Shown here: piece after piece, positions 60,523-64,000 of the stretch
How the letters are laid out: each line of letters starts with the position of its first letter
How positions within the stretch are numbered: the stretch's first letter is position 1
Assembly: GCA_017301975.1 (NCBI GenBank)
Contig: JAFLEI010000028.1
Coordinates: 34,734-98,733 of the forward strand
Direction of reading: 5' to 3'
DNA: 64,000 nucleotides
DNA from: Verrucomicrobiota bacterium
GTDB lineage: Bacteria; Verrucomicrobiota; Verrucomicrobiia; Verrucomicrobiales; Verrucomicrobiaceae
Notes under the pieces: model-generated
Databases searched by the model: none
Seen by the model: the letters and a program-made list of their open reading frames with translations, nothing else
Told to the model about the DNA's origin: nothing
Translations under genes and position numbers: made by a program

Positions 60523-61557
60523 ATGAAGATCCCTGTTGCTTACGAACTGAATGGCCGCCGCCGTTTTCTGCTGGTGCAGGACGGGGAGACGATCAGCGTG
60601 GGGCGTGGGGCCGAATGCAGCATTCGACTTGCGAGTGAGGCGGCGCAGGAGGTGGAGATGAAGGCGCAGTTTGTGAACGAGTGTCAGCTCGTGGTGGTGC
60701 ATCCTGCCAATGGCAGCGTGCCGTATGCGCAGCCGCTGCCCTGGAAGTTTGCGGTGGCGGGGGCCGAAGTGGAACTGCACCGGCCGTTCCGACCGGATCC
60801 TGGCAAGACGGGGCACGAATTGATTTTGCAAGGCTTGAGCAAGGGGGATACCCGGCTGGTGCTGCCACCTGACCGACCGCTGCTGATGGGCGCGAGTGAT
60901 GCCTGCGAGGTGGTCATCCCAGATGCGGGCTGCCCGGAGGTGCTGCTGGCCCTGTGGGCGGTGGCAGGGGGCAGGGTCTTGGTGCAGGTGCTGGACGAAT
61001 CCGCCATGGTGGGCTGGGTGGGACGTGCGGGGGAAAGCGAGGCTGAACTGGAACTGCCTGTGAGTCTGAGCCTGGGAGGCCGGGTGCTGCTGATCCGCAG
61101 TGGCGAGGCCGTGACAACAACGCATCCTTTGGCGAAGCCGGTGGTGACTTCGATTTTGGCGAAGAACGCCGAGTATGCGCCGAAAATTGTGGCCCGGCAG
61201 GGAGTCGAGGAAGGCGGGGGTAATCCGGTGAAGAAGGCCGAGGTGCCAGGCAAACCGACGATGCAGGCGCCGTCTTTGACGGGCCGCCCTGTGGTGCTGC
61301 CGCCGCCGGCGGGTCTTTCTGCCGAGGAAGGGGTGCCGATCTTGACCCTGGAGGAGGCGGTGAATTCCGGCCCCAAGGCGGTGACGCCGAAGTCATTTAT
61401 TGCAGCCAGCTGGCTGCTGGTGGGGATGTCCTTTGCCGTTGCGCTGCTGCCGGGGCAGGGGGTGCTGACGCCGGAGCAGATGGTTCTGCTCTGGAAGGCT
61501 GCGGGAGGAATGACCATCCTGACGCTGGTGCTGGGCCTTGGGGTGCTGCTGAAGTGA
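60523..61557 (+). CDS. Membrane protein with two degenerate FHA-like domains
   Basis: A 344-residue protein. Residues 18-90 (ISVGRGAECSIRLAS) and about 110-185 (LLMGASDACEVVIPDAGCPE) each look like the first half of a forkhead-associated domain, but the Ser and His that bind phosphothreonine are missing. A proline-rich linker (PSLTGRPVVLPPPAGLSAEE) leads to two C-terminal transmembrane helices (about 290-308 and 323-343). No known family covers the whole. Placed 45 bases after the SRPBCC gene and 74 before the ECF sigma gene. Confidence 0.6.
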   Translation: MKIPVAYELNGRRRFLLVQDGETISVGRGAECSIRLASEAAQEVEMKAQFVNECQLVVVHPANGSVPYAQPLPWKFAVAGAEVELHRPFRPDPGKTGHELILQGLSKGDTRLVLPPDRPLLMGASDACEVVIPDAGCPEVLLALWAVAGGRVLVQVLDESAMVGWVGRAGESEAELELPVSLSLGGRVLLIRSGEAVTTTHPLAKPVVTSILAKNAEYAPKIVARQGVEEGGGNPVKKAEVPGKPTMQAPSLTGRPVVLPPPAGLSAEEGVPILTLEEAVNSGPKAVTPKSFIAASWLLVGMSFAVALLPGQGVLTPEQMVLLWKAAGGMTILTLVLGLGVLLK

Positions 61558-61631
61558 GCTGACGAAGCCGCTGGTTTTTTTCGGGCGGGTGTCATACAAC
61601 GCGCTGTGCCGCATCACTCAGCGGGAAATGA

Positions 61632-62162
61632 ATGGAACGCGCCATTGCCGACCAGCTCGAAGCCTTGCATCCCGACGCCTTTGGCTGGGCGCTGCACTGC
61701 TGTGGCGGGGAGCATGGGCGCGCGGAGGATGTGCTGCAAAACGCGTATCTCAAACTGGCCCAGCAACGGGCGCAGCACGACGGGCGCTCCAGCTTCAAGA
61801 CGTGGTGGTTTGGAGTGATCCGCTTCACGGCGCACGAGGAATTCCGGCGGCTGCGCCATCGCGAATCCCTGCTGGGCAGGCTGCTGCTGCAACTCAGCGG
61901 CGCGGCCGAGGACCCGAGGCCTTCGCCAGCGCGGAAGATGGAGTTGGACGAGTGTACGACCGAGTTGCGGCGCTGCCTGGCGCAACTGCCTGCACGGCAG
62001 GCGGAGGTGCTGCATCTGGTGTTTTACCAGGATCTCACGCTCAACGAGGCGGCGGTGGTGATGCGCGTGAGCATTGGCTCCGTGCGCCAGCATTACGAAC
62101 GCGGCAAAGCGCGCCTGCGCACGCTGCTGCAACCGGAGCATTTGCATGAAACCGCCGTCTGA
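61632..62162 (+). CDS. ECF-type sigma factor
   Basis: A 176-residue sigma-70 factor. Region 2 is at about 12-70 (CGGEHGRAEDVLQNAYLKLA, FKTWWFGVIRFTAHEEFRRL) and region 4 at about 110-165 (ELRRCLAQLPARQAEVLHLV, LTLNEAAVVMRVSIGSVRQH). It overlaps by 17 bases the next gene, which encodes a one-TM protein that is probably its membrane partner. The set ECF, TM partner, periplasmic Spy-like protein recalls stress systems such as CnrH-CnrY-CnrX, but the proteins are not clear homologues. Confidence 0.88.
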   Translation: MERAIADQLEALHPDAFGWALHCCGGEHGRAEDVLQNAYLKLAQQRAQHDGRSSFKTWWFGVIRFTAHEEFRRLRHRESLLGRLLLQLSGAAEDPRPSPARKMELDECTTELRRCLAQLPARQAEVLHLVFYQDLTLNEAAVVMRVSIGSVRQHYERGKARLRTLLQPEHLHETAV

Positions 62163-62493
62163 CGATGACCTGATCGAGGTTTTTTCGCATGCGCGCCGGT
62201 GTGATCGGGAGGAGGCGCCTGCCTGGCGGCCGGAACTGCTGGAGGGACCAAGGCGGCGGCCGCAGTTTGCGCTGTGCTGGGCTCTGGCGGGGCTGGTGGC
62301 GGCCAGCGTGATCGTGCTGCCGGTCTTCTTTACCGATGCGCCCCGGAAGGAGCCGACTCTGAGCGAGGTGCTGCCGCCGCTGCTCGATTCGCCCCCGGGA
62401 GAGCTGTTTGCCAGCCAGGAGTCTTCCCTCCTGACATTCGAAGCGCCTTCCGATTTTCTTTTGACCGAACCGCTCAACCTCGACTTCCCATGA
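62146..62493 (+). CDS. One-TM protein, putative anti-sigma factor
   Basis: A 115-residue protein with an N-terminal acidic region (SDDDLIEVFSHARRCDREEA), one transmembrane helix (about 41-62; FALCWALAGLVAASVIVLPV) and a short periplasmic tail. Size, topology and the 17-base overlap with the sigma gene suggest an anti-sigma factor that holds the sigma factor at the membrane. There is no zinc-binding HxxxCxxC motif. The stop overlaps the next start (ATGA). Confidence 0.7.
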   Translation: MKPPSDDDLIEVFSHARRCDREEAPAWRPELLEGPRRRPQFALCWALAGLVAASVIVLPVFFTDAPRKEPTLSEVLPPLLDSPPGELFASQESSLLTFEAPSDFLLTEPLNLDFP

Positions 62494-63329
62494 AAAAGCT
62501 CATTTGCTGTCTGCTGCTCACCGCCGCCAGTCTGCCCGCCGCGCAAGTCGAAGACTGGCTGAAAAGCGGGCTGCTGCACCCGGATGTGATCGCGTCTGTG
62601 CGCGAGAAGCTGGAGCTGACGGAAGAGCAGCAGACCAAGCTCAACACCCAGCTCAGCGAGGCGCGTGCGGAGGCTGTACCCCTGGAGCAGGCGGTGAAGG
62701 AGCAGCAAAAGGCGCTGGGTCAGCTGCTGAAGAACCCAAATACGAGCGCTGAGATGGCGGCGGCGCAGCTTACGAAGCTGCTGGATGCGGAAGCCGCAAT
62801 CAAACAACTGCAGCTGCGGGCGCTGATTGGCATGCGCAATGTGCTGACTCCGGAGCAGCTGGCGAAGGCGACCCAGCTTGGGCCGCAGAAACTCGCCGCA
62901 GTCGGCGGACTGGAAGCGCAGGTGCGGGAGAAGGCGGGCAAGCTCAGGGCTGCGGTGGAGGCCATCGGCGTGCCGCCTACGGAGGCGATGAAATATCGCG
63001 GCGAAGAAATCGAGAAGCTGATCAAAAGCGGTGAGCTGGGTGCCGCCAATGCGGAGCTGGATGAGCTGATCCAAGACTCGCATTTCAAGGAGCTCGACGG
63101 CGAAGTGAAGAAGGTGGATTTTGAGAAATATGAGCCCGGCAGCACGGATCTTGAATCATTGCGTGAGCGCTATGAAGGCGTGCAGGGGGCCGGGCAGGAA
63201 ATCATCTCCCTGCCGCTGCTGCGTGATCTGGTGCAGGCGAAGGCAGCTTTTGAAGCGGCCAAGGAAGCGCAGGATGCCGAGATGGTGGGGCGCATTCTCA
63301 CTTATGTGGAAGGCAGGCTGAAGAAGTAA
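62490..63329 (+). CDS. Periplasmic Spy/CpxP-like helical protein
   Basis: A 279-residue exported protein, signal MKKLICCLLLTAASLPAA. Almost all of the mature part is helical with heptad-like Leu/Ala patterns (VREKLELTEEQQTKLNTQLS; MRNVLTPEQLAKATQLGPQK). LTxEQ at 43-47 and 119-123 is the signature of Spy/CpxP/CnrX-type proteins that sense metals or chaperone envelope proteins. A second helical region with Lys/Glu repeats follows. As third gene of an overlapping trio with sigma and TM partner, it is the candidate sensor. Confidence 0.75.
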   Translation: MKKLICCLLLTAASLPAAQVEDWLKSGLLHPDVIASVREKLELTEEQQTKLNTQLSEARAEAVPLEQAVKEQQKALGQLLKNPNTSAEMAAAQLTKLLDAEAAIKQLQLRALIGMRNVLTPEQLAKATQLGPQKLAAVGGLEAQVREKAGKLRAAVEAIGVPPTEAMKYRGEEIEKLIKSGELGAANAELDELIQDSHFKELDGEVKKVDFEKYEPGSTDLESLRERYEGVQGAGQEIISLPLLRDLVQAKAAFEAAKEAQDAEMVGRILTYVEGRLKK

Positions 63330-63571
63330 ACGGGGGGTGAATCCGGAGGGAAGGGGAGGGAATGGGGAGGTTCGCCTGATGGTCGCGTCGGGGTGAAGCC
63401 GTAGAAAAGTTTCGTTTGCCTTTGGCCGGTTTCAGGCGATAAAACGCCGTAAGTCACCTGTTAAGGGTCAGGCTCAGTCGTGCATCAGGTGATTTTGAAT
63501 CCGTTGGTGTTCATATACCGATGATCGGGGCTGGATCTGGCACGAGGCAGAAGACTGCACCCAACAACGAT

Positions 63572-63937
63572 ATGAATACCAAGATGTACGTGGGCAACCT
63601 GCCCTTCGCCGCTCAAGAACAAGACATTCGTGAGCTGTTTTCACAATACGGTGGTGTCACCGAAGTCTTCCTGCCGATGGATCGCGAAAGCGGTCGTCCG
63701 CGTGGCTTTGCCTTCGTGACCATGGACTCCGCAGAAGCCATGAATGCTTCGATCAACGCGCAAAACGGCCAGGAATTCATGGGCCGCAAGCTTGCCATCA
63801 ATGAAGCCCGCCCACGTGAAGAACGTCCGGCAGGCGGCGGCGGCGGCGGTGGTCGTGGCGGCTACGGTGGTGGTGGCGGCGGCGGCGGTGGCCGTGGCGG
63901 CTACGGTGGTGGCGGCGGCGGTGGCGGTCGCTACTAA
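63572..63937 (+). CDS. RRM-domain RNA-binding protein with glycine-rich tail
   Basis: A 121-residue protein. Residues 1-80 form one RNA recognition motif with RNP2 (MYVGNL, 5-10) and RNP1 (RGFAFVTM, 44-51), both with their aromatic contacts. The tail (about 87-121) is nearly all glycine with regularly spaced arginine and tyrosine (GRGGYGGG repeats), as in cold-induced Rbp proteins of bacteria and plants. It should bind single-stranded RNA. The 242 bases upstream hold no gene; a long 5' leader would fit cold regulation. Confidence 0.92.
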   Translation: MNTKMYVGNLPFAAQEQDIRELFSQYGGVTEVFLPMDRESGRPRGFAFVTMDSAEAMNASINAQNGQEFMGRKLAINEARPREERPAGGGGGGGRGGYGGGGGGGGGRGGYGGGGGGGGRY

Positions 63938-63982
63938 GCGCCCCCTCTGACACTCCAAGTCTCCCAAGAAAATTCACGGCGG

Positions 63983-64000
63983 CATCCTGGCAACAGGATG
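63983..64000 (+). terminator. Probable terminator hairpin of the RRM gene
   Basis: CATCCTG-GCAA-CAGGATG forms a perfect 7-base stem with a tetraloop, 46 bases past the RRM stop codon. The window ends at the last base of the stem, so a following T-run cannot be checked. Confidence 0.45.

Noticed and set aside
63820..63935. Tandem GGTGGTGGC-type repeats resembling a repeat array
   Set aside because: They encode the glycine-rich tail of the RRM protein and keep its reading frame; not a CRISPR or noncoding repeat.

Overview
The window (64 kb, high G+C, genes tightly packed on both strands) looks like a chromosomal segment of a Verrucomicrobiota bacterium, probably Verrucomicrobiales. This is inferred from its family content: eight sulfatase loci, a planctomycete-type cytochrome/DUF1549/DUF1553 gene paired with a Tat-exported DUF1501 gene, giant periplasmic proteins ending in cytochrome c domains, DUF1080, an ECF sigma factor coupled to a FecR-LamG protein, DUF5069, DUF3500 and a glycine-tailed RRM protein. 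Planctomycetes share many of these families, so the phylum call is strong but not proven. I saw no rRNA, tRNA, CRISPR array, insertion sequence or prophage.

Layout. 1-8.6 kb: a radical SAM/SPASM gene, two sulfatases, a sulfatase remnant whose middle is replaced by a piece of a response regulator, a VapBC-like pair, an esterase, a thioredoxin-MsrA fusion and a beta-helix protein. 8.6-12.3 kb: a LysR gene divergent from a tight operon (DsrE, DUF5069, PPOX-like, DUF1348, SDR). 12.3-25.2 kb: a GH25-like lipoprotein, then a minus-strand sulfatase block (four genes, three of them translationally coupled, ending in a PhyH gene; a fifth sulfatase lies just upstream), a conserved small protein, a P450 and another sulfatase. 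25.3-33 kb: two very large secreted cytochrome c fusion proteins (DUF1080-propeller-HEAT and ThuA-SGNH-propeller-HEAT). 33.8-36.2 kb: a three-gene putative DNA modification/repair cassette (radical SAM, partner protein, DUF2256). 36.2-40.1 kb: an AbrB/Doc-like pair with a palindromic operator, an ECF sigma/FecR-LamG pair, and an AT-rich two-TM orphan gene. 40.1-48.6 kb: small-molecule catabolism (DhaL-like, LsrF-like aldolase, AraC, amidohydrolase, DapA-like lyase, two-step SDR, ceramidase) plus an M23-PKD protein. 48.7-64 kb: membrane hypotheticals, DUF3500, a halogenase-like flavoprotein, an Fe-S photolyase, the DUF1501/DUF1553 pair, TspO-SDR-SRPBCC, a degenerate FHA protein, an ECF/anti-sigma/Spy-like trio and an RRM protein.

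How it fits together. The general theme is a secreted arsenal for sulfated polysaccharides with periplasmic cytochrome-linked oxidation, and cytoplasmic enzymes for the released sugars. Two regulatory signals were read from the sequence itself. The first is a 26-base element, nearly identical in front of a sulfatase and the DUF1080 fusion gene, with its core repeated between the LsrF-like and AraC genes. The second is a shared promoter-like sequence in front of the ECF sigma gene and the ThuA fusion gene. Both suggest small regulons that can be tested. Start codons were moved downstream of the longest open frame wherever a signal peptide, overlap or family N-terminus favoured it.
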